A stretch of 64,000 bases of DNA, from contig NC_059362.1 of the NCBI RefSeq assembly GCF_019703515.2, forward strand, positions 42,833,826 to 42,897,825, in the 5' to 3' direction. A program made the position numbers and the translations under genes. The notes under the pieces are model-generated. The model saw only the letters and a program-made list of their open reading frames with translations, was not told the DNA's origin and did no database searches. Shown in pieces: positions 54,016 to 64,000 of this stretch (position 1 is its first letter; every line of letters starts with the position of its first letter). This DNA comes from Myxocyprinus asiaticus (taxonomy: Eukaryota; Chordata; Actinopteri; Cypriniformes; Catostomidae).

Positions 54016-54023
54016 TGACGTCA
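54016..54023. promoter_or_regulatory. CRE palindrome downstream of the Fos paralog
   Basis: TGACGTCA in a GC-richer island (53985-54230) that ends with a good donor-like CTCG/GTATGT at about 54191. It could be the promoter and non-coding first exon of a gene beyond the window; jdp2 is expected here by synteny. Speculative. Confidence 0.35.
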
Positions 54024-54845
54024 ATGCGTATCTGCACGCCACGCCGGTTTTTTCCTTTTGGCTTTACTTCCGTGCCCATATGTGGATTTGAAAACGCTCT
54101 GTTGTTCGATCTCTATGGAAACAGCAGAGTCTGGTTTCACCCATGAAGGTTTTCCCGGAAACGAGAAAGAGAGAGAGAGAGGGGCTCTCGGTATGTTACG
54201 GGAACCGTTTTGTGTCGCTAACCTGCTTAAAGAATCCATGTAACATTCCATATCTTGATCTGGTTGTCCAATGTACGTTTAAAGTGTTTAATGTTGCGGT
54301 CATATGTAGCCTCGTGTTGCACGGTCTGTTCCGATGAGGTAAAATGGAATAAACTGGCCACAGCTCCACTGCAAAGAGTTTGCAAGAATTTAAATGTAAG
54401 ATAAACAAAAACATTGTGTGGCTAAATCTTGTGCACACATCTGGTGACTGAAAAGACACGTGCGAGCTGCAACACTCATGCTTTTACAGTAAAATACAAG
54501 AAATATTGGTTTAACTACATTAAATAGAAGTGTATTTGTTTGTATTTGTCTGAGACCACTAGTGAAATGCTTCTGTTTTGTATTATTTTGCTATTTAATA
54601 GACCTATTTGAGTAAGAAGTGATTTATTTATTTATTTGCATGAAGTATTTGTGATGTCACCTGCACTCGAGTTGTCATGGACTCCACAAGTTGATCCCAG
54701 TGATCATGTTATCCAGTATAATGTGAGAATGTTTCAAAGAGCATTTTGTGTTCTTCAGTGGAAGCAAGGAAATCATGTTGTACAAAGGAGCTAATATGGG
54801 CACAAATATTGTCACAAATTTGCAACATTTTATTATTCTTTCTTT

Positions 54846-56556
54846 TAACCCTTATGTTGCGTTCCGGTCATTTTGACCTGATTACTTTTATTTTTAATTT
54901 TTTTTATGATTTTTTTTTTCTTTTTTTACTTAATCTAATTGGAATAAAATTCCTTGACTTAGTTCACATATGGCATCTGAAAACACAAAAAGACTTTGGA
55001 CAATTTTCTTTACATTTTATTGGTTTTATTTCACATTGTTACACTTGTTGAGTTCCCGGTCAAAAATGACCGGTCATTGGAAATGCATGGGTGGGGCTAA
55101 AAAAAAAAAAATGAAAAAATGAGTGTTCAGAAGCCTGTCCAACCATTATATAAGCACATATGCGCATGAAAATTTTGTTAATGTTATTTTATATAGTCAA
55201 AATAATCAATAAATAATGCTATTTTTAACTCCATAGTTGTATAAGGTCAGGTCAATAAAGCCTACTATCAATAAGTTTCAAAAAGAAGTACAAAACCTGT
55301 TCTAGTTGCTAAAAATCAAGTTAACAAATAGATCGAAGGGGCCTGGGTAGCTCAGCGAGTATTGACGCTGACTACCACCCCTGGAGTCTCGAGTTCACAT
55401 CCAGGGTGTGCTGAGTGACTCCAGCCAGGTCTCCTAAGCAACTAAATTGGCCCAGTTGCTAGGGAGTGTATAGAGTCACATGGGGTAACCTCCTTGAGGT
55501 CGCGATTAGGGGTTCTCGCTCTCAATGGGGCACGTGGTAAGTTTTGCGTGGATTGCGGAGAGTAGCATGTGCCTCCACATGCTGTGAGTCTCTGCGGTGT
55601 CGTGCACAACGAGTCACGTGATAAGATGCGTGGATTGACTATCTCAGAAGCGGAGGCAACTGAGACTTGTCCACTGCCACCCGGATTGAGGTGAGTAACC
55701 GCGCCACCACGAGGACCTAGTAAGCAATGGGAATTGGGCATGCCAAATTGGGGAGAAAAGGGGAGAAAAAAATAAAAGAAAGTTAACAAAAAGATCTAAT
55801 GCAATGTCTAGTGAAAATATATTCATAATGAGAAATGTATATAAAGTTTAATGGGCTGGCCATTTATGACTTTCTGCCATATTTCACAAAATAAAAGAGT
55901 AAAAAAAATAATAATTCTGGTTTAACATTAAAACAAAATAGTGTGATAAACAGGACAGAAATTGTATCTATGGTATTTAATACAGTAAATATATCCATAG
56001 AAAACGCTTTTTTAAGGCAATAATTAAGTTGCATTAGTTCAGGTAATTTAGGCCTATTATCAATAAATTCCAAAAAGAGGTACAAATCCTGTTCTAATTA
56101 CTAGAAATCAAGTTAACAAAAAGATATAATGCAATATCTAGTGAAAATTTAATTAGAGATTTATACTGTATACATTTTAATGGGCCAGTCATTTTTGACC
56201 AGGAACACCACAAAAATAATTTCTGGTTGAACATTAAAGCAAAGTAGTGTGATAAACAGGACATACATCATATAAATGTTATTTAATATGGTAAAAATAT
56301 CTATTAAAAAATGCTTTTTTTTTAACACAAAAATTAAGTTGCATTAGCTCAGGTAATTTAGGCCTATTTGTCAATCAATTCCAAAAAGAGGTACAAACCT
56401 GTTCTAATTACTAGGAATCAACTTTAAAAAAAGGTCTAATGCAATATTTAATGATAATATATGGATTATGTGAGATTCATAAATGGGTTGGTCATTTCGA
56501 CACAGGAACACAAGGAGTGGTAGCCAATGAGGAAAACAGCACAATGGGTTAAATGT
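54846..56556. repeat. Element with ~300-bp tandem units and GGTCATTTTTGACC palindromes
   Basis: Starts 'TTAACCCTTATGTTGCG' and ends 'CACAATGGGTTAAA'. Inside, units beginning 'GCCTATTATCAATAAATTCC' (56051), with cognates at 55259 and 56362, repeat 'TCCTGTTCTAATTACTAG', 'AATGCAATATCTAGTG' and 'TAATGGGCCAGTCATTTTTG'. Three units; the first is split by a SINE. Several GGTCA..TGACC palindromes. No coding capacity. Confidence 0.7.
55335..55779 (+). mobile_element. tRNA-derived SINE, copy 4
   Basis: Head GAAGGGGCCTGGGTAGCTCA with B box 'GAGTTCACATCC', body and tail 'CCAAATTGGGGAGAAAAGGG'. Flanked by AAGTTAACAAATAGATC (55318-55334) and AAGTTAACAAAAAGATC (55780-55796), a 17-base target duplication with one mismatch, within the first unit of the tandem-repeat element. 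Confidence 0.92.
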
Positions 56557-57211
56557 TCAGAATATTAAAACATTCTACCTGTTTGTAGGTTTAAATGAAA
56601 AACATCCCACATTTTCAGTGTGGTCTCAGACTTTTGGACCCACTCTATGTTACAGGATAGGCTTTCTTTATTATTCTCAATTACGATCATAAATCATTGA
56701 TATTCCATATTGAAACACACCACAGCATTCACCCTTATCATTGCTCAGAATATCATCCAACACTCAGACGTTGATGTAATATGAGCCAAATAAAATCTGT
56801 CTCCTGTTGCAGGTGAAACTCCTGTGGGTTTCCCCACAGAAGCACCTTCTGCTCAGAGCGCTTAGATCTTCTGCTGTTGGCAGTATTATGTTACAGAGTG
56901 TTCTTGGTGCAAACACAGTATAATTTTTTCTTTATATTGAGCCTATAGATAGATAGATAGATAGACATGATGGTACAGTATATGTTCAGTTTAATTCAGT
57001 TTTAACTTGGATTAGTCAACATGTGCCATGGCTAATGATTCATCTGAGCTGGCTGCAATACAATTATGTTCTGCAGGACTTCCTCTTCTTTCTCTGAATT
57101 TGTCAAGAGTGCAGTTTTTAATATAACAGCATATACTGTAGGATACTGAAGTTTACAGCCATGTGTCTGGGACAAAACTGTTTTTTCATAAAAAAATATT
57201 TTTAATAAATG

Positions 57212-57247
<36 letters not shown>

Positions 57248-57586
57248 TAATAGTTTTTTTTACAGTACTTTTTTCTTGCAATAAATGTTAGTGGAGTTTA
57301 CAACAATAGATAAAAAATCCATAAGTTAACTTTTATTGAAAAGACATTAAAAACAAAAGTTTTTGCCCTAAGGAAGATCAATTCTTTGTCATGAGACAGA
57401 GCATTGCTGAAAATGCATGCATTTTTAAAGAATGCAAAGATGTGTTATAAACCCACCATTCTCTCTAGGAAATTGTATGCAAATAAATTAAATGTTACAA
57501 ATAAAAATGGGGTCTTCTTGAATACACAGAGCAAGGCTGTAGTATTAGACACTTTAACTGATACTAAGGGATCATTTCCCAAAAGG
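56557..57586. other. Non-coding stretch with simple repeats
   Basis: Contains a (TAGA)n run at about 56945-56968 and a poly-T tract around 57216-57244. No gene or recognisable element otherwise. Confidence 0.6.
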
Positions 57587-58190
57587 CATATTTAGGCAGC
57601 ATAAAAGTAATCCACATGACTCTAGTTGATCAGTGAATGTCTTCTGAAGCAAATCGTTACGTTTGTGTAAGAAACAAATCGATAATTAAAATGTTTTTAA
57701 TGTAAATTGTTGCTTCCGCCCACAGCTGTATTGATGTTTGAAATGACTCACGTGATGTTCGTTCCTCTGTTGTAAACAAAGCGTGCGCTTCTGACTTCTC
57801 ACGTGAATGCGCCGTTGCGCTTACGTCACACAACAGCTCTGTGATGGGTCGACTGGTAGCAGGAAGAGTTTTTTAAAGGTTAATAAAGTTGTAATTATCA
57901 ACTTAAGTTTCACACAGACATATCAATTTGCTTCAGAAGACATTCATTGATTGACTGGCTTCGTGTGGATTACTTTTATGCTGCCTAAATATACCTTTTG
58001 GACAGTCAAACAGCCAACAGCCTCATGGCACCCATTCACTTTAATGGTATTGACATATTGTGCTGAAATGTGCTTATAAAAATCTTCATTTTGGTTGTGC
58101 TGAAGAAGGAAAGACATACACACCTGGGATGGCTTAAAGGTGAGTAAATCATGAGAGAATGATCATGTTTGGGTGAACTTTAAATTATTA
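57587..58190. mobile_element. Foldback MITE, decayed copy
   Basis: Mirror halves 'AGGCAGCATAAAAGTAATCC' (57594) versus 'GATTACTTTTATGCTGCCTA' (57969), ending 'GGGATGGCTTAAAGGTGAGT' and 'TTGGGTGAACTTTAAA'. Same family as 45559-46206; the left terminus is lost. Confidence 0.75.
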
Positions 58191-60517
58191 CGTAAGTTCC
58201 AAATTTGTTCTCAATTCAAGCATGTACAAATGAATTCTCTGTAAATATTAAAAATGATTGTTTGTTTATTTACAATGTGTCAATGATACATGTGCCATAT
58301 ATCATTCCTAGAGTAGAAAACCTTGTGACATTTATTCATTAATTTGAGTAAATTACCCCAGTAAATAGAATACCTAAATTTGACGTAACTTTTCGGAACT
58401 GGACAGGTGTTCTCTGCATGCTTGTGGCTTGAATAATTAATGCGATTGCATGGTTTTACTGTTTGCAAGTTTGTTTACGCTGTTTTTATTGTTGATTTTA
58501 TTGTTACGTTTGGTAACTTCTTGTTTTATGGAGTCTGCAGTAAATGTTTTACTCAAAATTAACCATTCATGATCAAAAAAAGTTATCTGTTGATTGTCTG
58601 CATGCACAGCTCTGCATCTTGTTTCTATAGCCAGTGATGCAAGGCGATGTTAACTAATAGACTACAAACTAGCATGCATTAAGCTTCCCTGTGGAAGGCT
58701 TCCATCATGTGGAACATGATTAAATTCATGTTTATAAGACAAGTGTAAAATGTTAAATTTTATTAAGTTTATTTAAGGACCATGTGCATCAGATTTGTAA
58801 GTAAAAGTTACTGTATTAACTGACATTGTTTCAGTTAAATTTACTCACTTTAATCAGTATTATGTCATGAAGTTTAGTAGATTTAACTTTAACTTTATCA
58901 TACCATTAGAATGTATTTCGAAAAACTGTGAGCAAAAACTTGCGAAATGAAATAAATCTTTCTAGCCAATTTTTTTTTTCAGTGTTCTGCATTTCCAAAT
59001 GACTGTCTTTCCGATTATAACATGTTTCCAGGATCAAAAATGGGCTGTTTGGAACAATGTCTGGCTGCTGCTATTTGATCAGTAAAAACGGTTAATCATT
59101 CTCGTGTGTTTATTAATATTATCATGAAATGCAGAAGTGTTTACTCAGCATTGCTCATCAGGAGCTGAATGTGATCGTACAGCCAATGATTGAGAAATAA
59201 GAGAGGTTCTGGAATCATTTCTCATCAGGTTTTATGTCCCTTTTTATCCTTTTTCTCGTTAAGATGTGTGCTTCTGTGTGATAAAGGCAGAGAATCTGTT
59301 GCACATTGAGCTTGTCCTTCATTTAATTTTACTTCCGACTGAAAATTCCAGGCCGCATGAATACTGATGACTTTACTGATGATACAATAATGCTGTCGGA
59401 CAATAAATGTGAAAGAGGAAGTGTGTCTGTGTGTAACAGGCGAAGCACAGAGGTGACTGTGTTTGTGGTCTGTCTGTTTTGTAACTGTTTCAGTGTAGTG
59501 CAGACAAAAACTATCCATGAATCTGATGGATTGTTTAATCATAAATGTATAAGCCATGCACACATAGATTCTAAGACAGACACATATGCTCATTATATTA
59601 GGTGAATTTCCCTCTCATGTGCCTGTGGGTGTAATATGATTTTATATGTTTGATATGAAAATTTGAAAGTCTAGCTCAAATGTGTCTGTAGATAAAACTA
59701 TATAGAGAAATACACAATTGGACAATATGTATGTACAAATTCATTATATAGAGATATACAGTTATGTGCATGGGAATGTAATGTAATGTGCAGAAGAGGT
59801 CGGATATGTTAAATAAATAAAAATATGATGGATGAATTAATTGGATAATGCACATGATCATGCTGACACAATGGAGAGGAGAGTTATATTACACAATAAA
59901 CAAGCAAACAAATAAAAGCTGTATCTAAAAGGACTATTTTGGTCAAATTGCTTGTGGTCATTATTAACGATATTACATGACAATATATTTTTTAAGCCAA
60001 AATTGCACCAGAATAGAACAAAGACCCTTTGAAATATAGGCTATTTTTGTTTTGGGTGTTTAAAATATTTTCTCTCTCCAGAGTTTTGGAAAATATTGTA
60101 TGCAGCAACCTATTGCATTAGTAATGCAGTCTTTAAATCACTGTAACTTTGGGAAAGATAGAGACACAGTTATAAATTGATATACTTTTATACTTTTTTA
60201 ATTTGTATACGTTTTCTTTTTCTTTTTCCAACACCTCACCTTTTTAGGTAACTGAAACCAACCTTCATATTAAATAGCAGGAGAATGTGTGTCTTTAAAG
60301 TTGATTAATTAAATGTTTATTATTACTATTATTATTATTATTATTTATTTATTTTTGAGGAAACAGAAACATGTAGGCTATTAATACCATTGTCAAATAT
60401 CCAGTGGCCTAAAAAAACTTTTAACCACTTAAGCGTCATTTTAAAATGTATAAATGCCATTGCATTAGATAACAAAATATAAAACCAAGTGACACCTGCA
60501 AACAAATGATGCTACAG
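58191..60517. other. Non-coding AT-rich stretch
   Basis: No credible exon, RNA gene or classified element. Short open frames here lack codon bias and splice context. ATT-repeat at about 60316-60352. Confidence 0.5.
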
Positions 60518-60991
60518 CATTTTTTTGTGTTTTTTTTTTGTTGTTGTTGTTGTGATTTTCTCCCCTTTTCTCCCCAATTTGGAATGCCCAATTCCCAATG
60601 CGCTCATGGTGCCCAAAGTCCACATGGTGGCGTAGTGACTCACCTCAATCCGGGTGGCGGAGGACGAATCTCAGTTGCCTCCATGTCTGAGACATCAGTC
60701 CATGCATCTTATCACGTGGCTTGTTTAGCACGTTACGGCGGAGAGGTAGCATGCGTGGAGGCTTCATGCTATTCTCCGTGGCATCCACGGACAACTCACC
60801 ATGTGCCCTACCAAGAGCGAAAACCACATTATAGCGACCACGAGGAGGTTACCCCATGTGACTCTACCCTCCCTAGCAACCGGGCCAATTTGGTTGCTTA
60901 GGAGACCTGGCTGGAGTCACTCAGCACGCCCTGGATTCGAACTCGCGACTCCAGGTGTAGTAGTCAGCGTCAATACTTGCTGAGCTACCCC
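60518..60991 (-). mobile_element. tRNA-derived SINE, copy 5
   Basis: Minus-strand head at 60920-60991 ('GAGTTCGAATCC' B box at 60936-60947, 'GGTAGCTCAGCAAG' A box), body with 'CACGTGATAAGATGCATGGA', tail at 60518-60580. Flanked by GATGCTACAG at 60508-60517 and 60992-61001, a 10-base exact target duplication. Confidence 0.9.
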
Positions 60992-61284
60992 GATGCTACA
61001 GTGTTTCTTAGAACTAACAGACGTTATTGCAGTAAGTGCCAAGGTGATTTTTAGTGGATGTATGAAGTCAGTTCCCCTCCAGTTCACACAGGTGCTCTAG
61101 CAGAGTAACCACAAATGTAGTTCACAACGTTAACTATGGACATGTTCCACTAGCGTTTGACAACCAAGTGTCAAAATATATTTTGTCTTTATTTTGAGCA
61201 CTATATCTATTGTTTATCATTTAAAATGTTTCTTTTTGTGAAATGTTGCATGCTTAAAAAGAAAAGTGTGATTGTGCTATCTTT

Positions 61285-61485
61285 TTTTTTCTCCCCAATT
61301 TGGAATACCCAATTCCCAATGCGCTCTAAGTCCTTGTGGTGACGTAGTGACTCGCCTCAATCCAGGTGGCGGAGGACGAATCTCAGTTGCCTCCGCGTCT
61401 GAGACCGTCAATCCGTGCATCTGATTATGTGGCTTGTTGAGCGCGTTACGGCGGAGACATAGGGCGTGTGGAGGCTTCGCGCTAT
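61285..61485 (-). mobile_element. tRNA-derived SINE, copy 6, 5'-truncated
   Basis: Contains only the 3' two-fifths of the family (tail 'TTCTCCCCAATTTGG' through 'GGAGGCTTCGCGCTAT'), lacking the tRNA head. Flanked by an exact 18-base duplication TGTGATTGTGCTATCTTT at 61267-61284 and 61486-61503, so the truncation happened at insertion. Confidence 0.92.
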
Positions 61486-61577
61486 TGTGATTGTGCTATC
61501 TTTAATATAAATGGCACTTGGGTTGATACTTTGTTATGCAATGACAAACAGACATTTTAAGTATCCAAATAGTAACA

Positions 61578-62416
61578 TTAAAGGAATATTCAGGGTTAAA
61601 TACAAGTTCATCTCAACTGATAGCATGTGGGCATGATATTGATTACCACAAAAAAATTATTTCCACTTGTTCCTCCTTTTCATTAAAAAAAGCAAAAACA
61701 AAGTTACCGCGAGGCACTTACGTACAATGGAAGTGAATGGGGCAATTTTTTGGAGGGTTTAAAGGCAGAAATGTGAACCTTATAATTTTATCCACCTTAT
61801 TTTGCAACTCGGAAGTAAGCAGCGGCTGCATTTCCGGTGAATGTGTCAAAGTCCCACTGTTATTGACCACAATGTAAATAAATAGAAGGATAATAATACC
61901 AGAATTGCGTGTCTGTTTACTATACATCGCTAAGAAAGAGAGAATGCTCTCTGACAACAACGGAGAGTAAAATGTGTTTATTAATTTGCCAAGATGAAAC
62001 AAGATGGAGTTTTGGTGCAAAGAAAGTTAAAGCAGCATTTGCCTAGCGGCTTTCTGCTCTCTGCTGGTTGTGTAAAATTGTGGAGGCATGTCAGACAGTG
62101 CGGATGACTGTCCCTGTCAGCGCCTGATCTCTCATTCCTTCTGCCTGTGCAACAGTGTGATAAAACAATGGCAAAATGTGATATACGGTAAAACTATATG
62201 CTATATGCGCTCAAAACCAATGAGTTTATGAAAACCGTAATTAATGATAATAATATGACGAAATATGTTGCCAGCCTGTAATATAAAGAAGCATAATGTA
62301 GTATTTTTGTATCGCTAAAATAGCTGGAAGTGGCTTATACCGGAAGTGGTCTACATTCAAGGTTGATAATTGGCGTCGTCCTACTTAGGCTGAAAAATAA
62401 GGTGGATAAAAGCACT
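61578..62416. repeat. Repeat cluster with AAAGGAATATTC and ATCCACCTTATTTT inverted strings
   Basis: TTAAAGGAATATTCAGGGTT at 61578 matches the MITE end at 28938. Inside, 'TTTTATCCACCTTATTTTGC' (61786) and 'AAAATAAGGTGGATAAAAG' (62395) form inverted ends of a ~625-base element. Non-coding. Confidence 0.5.
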
Positions 62417-62559
62417 AATATTAATTCTGCTAAAACGATTGTTTTTATAGGTGTTTTAGGGTTTACCTAACATTGTCATGGCAACCAAGGACTAAGGCTT
62501 GTACATTTGGGGGGTTGCAGTGTGAAGCATTTACATGTTTTTCATTGATCATGGAGATT

Positions 62560-63236
62560 CAGATATGAGTTCAGCATCGTCATTTGTTTATGTTTTGATG
62601 GGATATACCGATCGCGCCGACACAAACAACAGGGAGTACCGCTCGTTGCCGTGTTGTGTGTTTTTTGGTTGCTAGGAGGCGGGGCCGGAAGCCCGTTTTC
62701 TCTTATTTTTATAAAGTGTGCTGACGTCAGGACGCGGAGGGTTCCGCCAAGGCTTTCTAGCAAGTCAGTCCACTGTCGGCCATCTTTGGAACGCTCTCGG
62801 GAGGCTAGGTCCAGTCATGCCAGTGCAAGCTCCTATCTACGTGAATGGAGAAAGACCAAAGTTTAAAAAACGGTTGGTCAAGATTACGATCAAAGAACAT
62901 AGTTCAAATCACCAATAAAATCTGACAATACTAGAATCATACATTGTGATTCTTTACCTCCTATTACGCTAAAACAAAAAAGAAAAACGCAACGTTCCCA
63001 ACGTGTATAGCTAATGCGCACGCGCGTTCTAGAGTTGATTGACATTTGATGTCTGAATCTAAAAGTTGATTGGCTCTTTTAACTGTAAGGCGGGACTTCC
63101 TTTCTACGTCCGTTGACCGTTTGGCGCTAGCGCCTCTTGGTTGAGCGTTCCAATTTTTCCCAGTCATTTTAATAGAAGTGGCTCGTCTCTGCTAAATATT
63201 CTCTGGTTCCGCATTCCAGCGCGCTCAGCGATACTT
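62560..63236. other. GC-richer intergenic DNA, unclassified
   Basis: Includes a TGACGTCA near 62722 and several CpG-rich strings. A short open frame (62718-62918) shows no family match I recognise. Could be promoter-proximal or repeat. Confidence 0.3.
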
Positions 63237-63312
63237 AAACACACTGATGCAACACGAATCATATCACAAACGCACTGAACGGTCGAACAATCACGGTCTC
63301 GCCGCAGAAAAC
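63237..63312 (+). other. Candidate non-coding 5' exon
   Basis: After a GC-rich stretch (63180-63235), the sequence to 63312 ends AAACCA and is followed by a consensus donor GTAAGTG. No ATG with a plausible frame. It might be the first exon of the next gene to the right (jdp2 or batf by human synteny). Weak. Confidence 0.25.
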
Positions 63313-64000
63313 CAGTAAGTGTTTTATTTTACTGCTATTTTATGCGTAGATTTAGTGACATAAGCAGAGCTTTGACAGAGTTAGCAATCTCAACATGTAT
63401 TGTTTTATAAGACCATGTCATACGCGGTTTATAGATCGAAAACAACGAACAGTTCTTCATGTTTTTAAGCATGTGTAGCGGTTAAACATATGAAACATTG
63501 GGCTTAATGGCAGTGAAAGTTTCATCCGTCCTGCAGCAGTTTGCCTCAGTTACATAAGAGTGTTGAGACTCGATAGAACAAAAAAAAAAAAACTTTTACC
63601 AAGACAGAATTGCAGGTGCATTGCTTAATATATGTCTGAAACAGCCGTGTTGTTTATTGTGCTATTATATAACACAATGCGGCTTGTAATGGTGTAAATA
63701 TTTAAAATACTGTTCAAAGAAGCAGAGCGAGTATTATATAGTTTGCATGAAAAGGTGACGTATGAAATGGTATATAGCCTACTTATAAAACTTATTCTTC
63801 TAAACTTATATACTTCGGTTTTATGGCTTTTTATAAACTGGGACAAATGCAATATTTGTACTTTATGTCACACTAAAGGATCATTTGAGTGAACTGCAAT
63901 AAACTGAAATGTAAAAGGTAAAACATATGCACTTTATCTCACACATATAATGTAAACCTTAAAATCCTGATGTTAATAAAAAAAAAAGTTCCATGTGCAG

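Noticed and set aside
55338..55410. tRNA gene candidates (A and B boxes) here and at 15700, 17300, 32480, 35382, 43680, 60940
   Set aside because: Each runs into a SINE body and tail and is flanked by target duplications; acceptor stems do not pair. They are SINE heads.
62718..62918. 66-codon frame ending 'FKKRLVKITIKEHSSNHQ'
   Set aside because: No family recognised, no splice signals, GC-rich intergenic or repeat DNA.
53158..64000. jdp2 or batf coding exons
   Set aside because: Expected by synteny but no bZIP or conserved N-terminal exon is visible; they must lie outside the window.

Overview
The window is nuclear DNA from a teleost fish, most likely a cyprinid or close relative. Evidence: five intron-containing genes with clear vertebrate orthologs, GT-AG introns, AT-rich intergenic DNA, and a dense load of fish-type repeats (Tc1/mariner elements, V-SINE/DANA-like and other tRNA-derived SINEs, hAT-type and foldback MITEs, L1/Tx1-like and L2-like LINE fragments, a Ty3/gypsy retroelement with integrase before reverse transcriptase). 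I see no bacterial or viral genes, no CRISPR array and no operons.

Gene layout, left to right: rmdn3 (minus; first four coding exons, 3102 to 1502, remainder off the left edge); zc3h14 (plus; 17 coding exons, 4726-20719); eif2b2 (minus; 8 exons, 28285-21076), convergent with zc3h14; tmed10 (minus; 5 exons, 36968-30764); a repeat-rich block at 37-46 kb; fos (minus; 4 exons, 48328-46803); and, divergent from fos, a second four-exon Fos-family gene (plus, 51176-53157). From 53.2 kb to the right edge I find no protein-coding gene, only repeats and weak candidate promoter or 5' exon sequence. TMED10-FOS with EIF2B2 nearby matches the human 14q24.3 neighbourhood; JDP2 and BATF, the next genes there, are not in the window.

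The genes are not a pathway. rmdn3 encodes an ER-mitochondria tether, zc3h14 a nuclear poly(A)-binding zinc-finger protein, eif2b2 the beta subunit of the eIF2 exchange factor, tmed10 a p24 cargo receptor of early secretory vesicles, and the two Fos genes AP-1 bZIP subunits.

The most interesting feature is the head-to-head Fos pair. The right-hand copy keeps the bZIP domain and the c-Fos-type C-terminal core but lacks the extreme C-terminal tail. It appears to use a GC-AG intron and has its own ETS/CArG (SRE) element upstream, as fos does. The repeat landscape also records nested insertions that can be ordered in time from target-site duplications.
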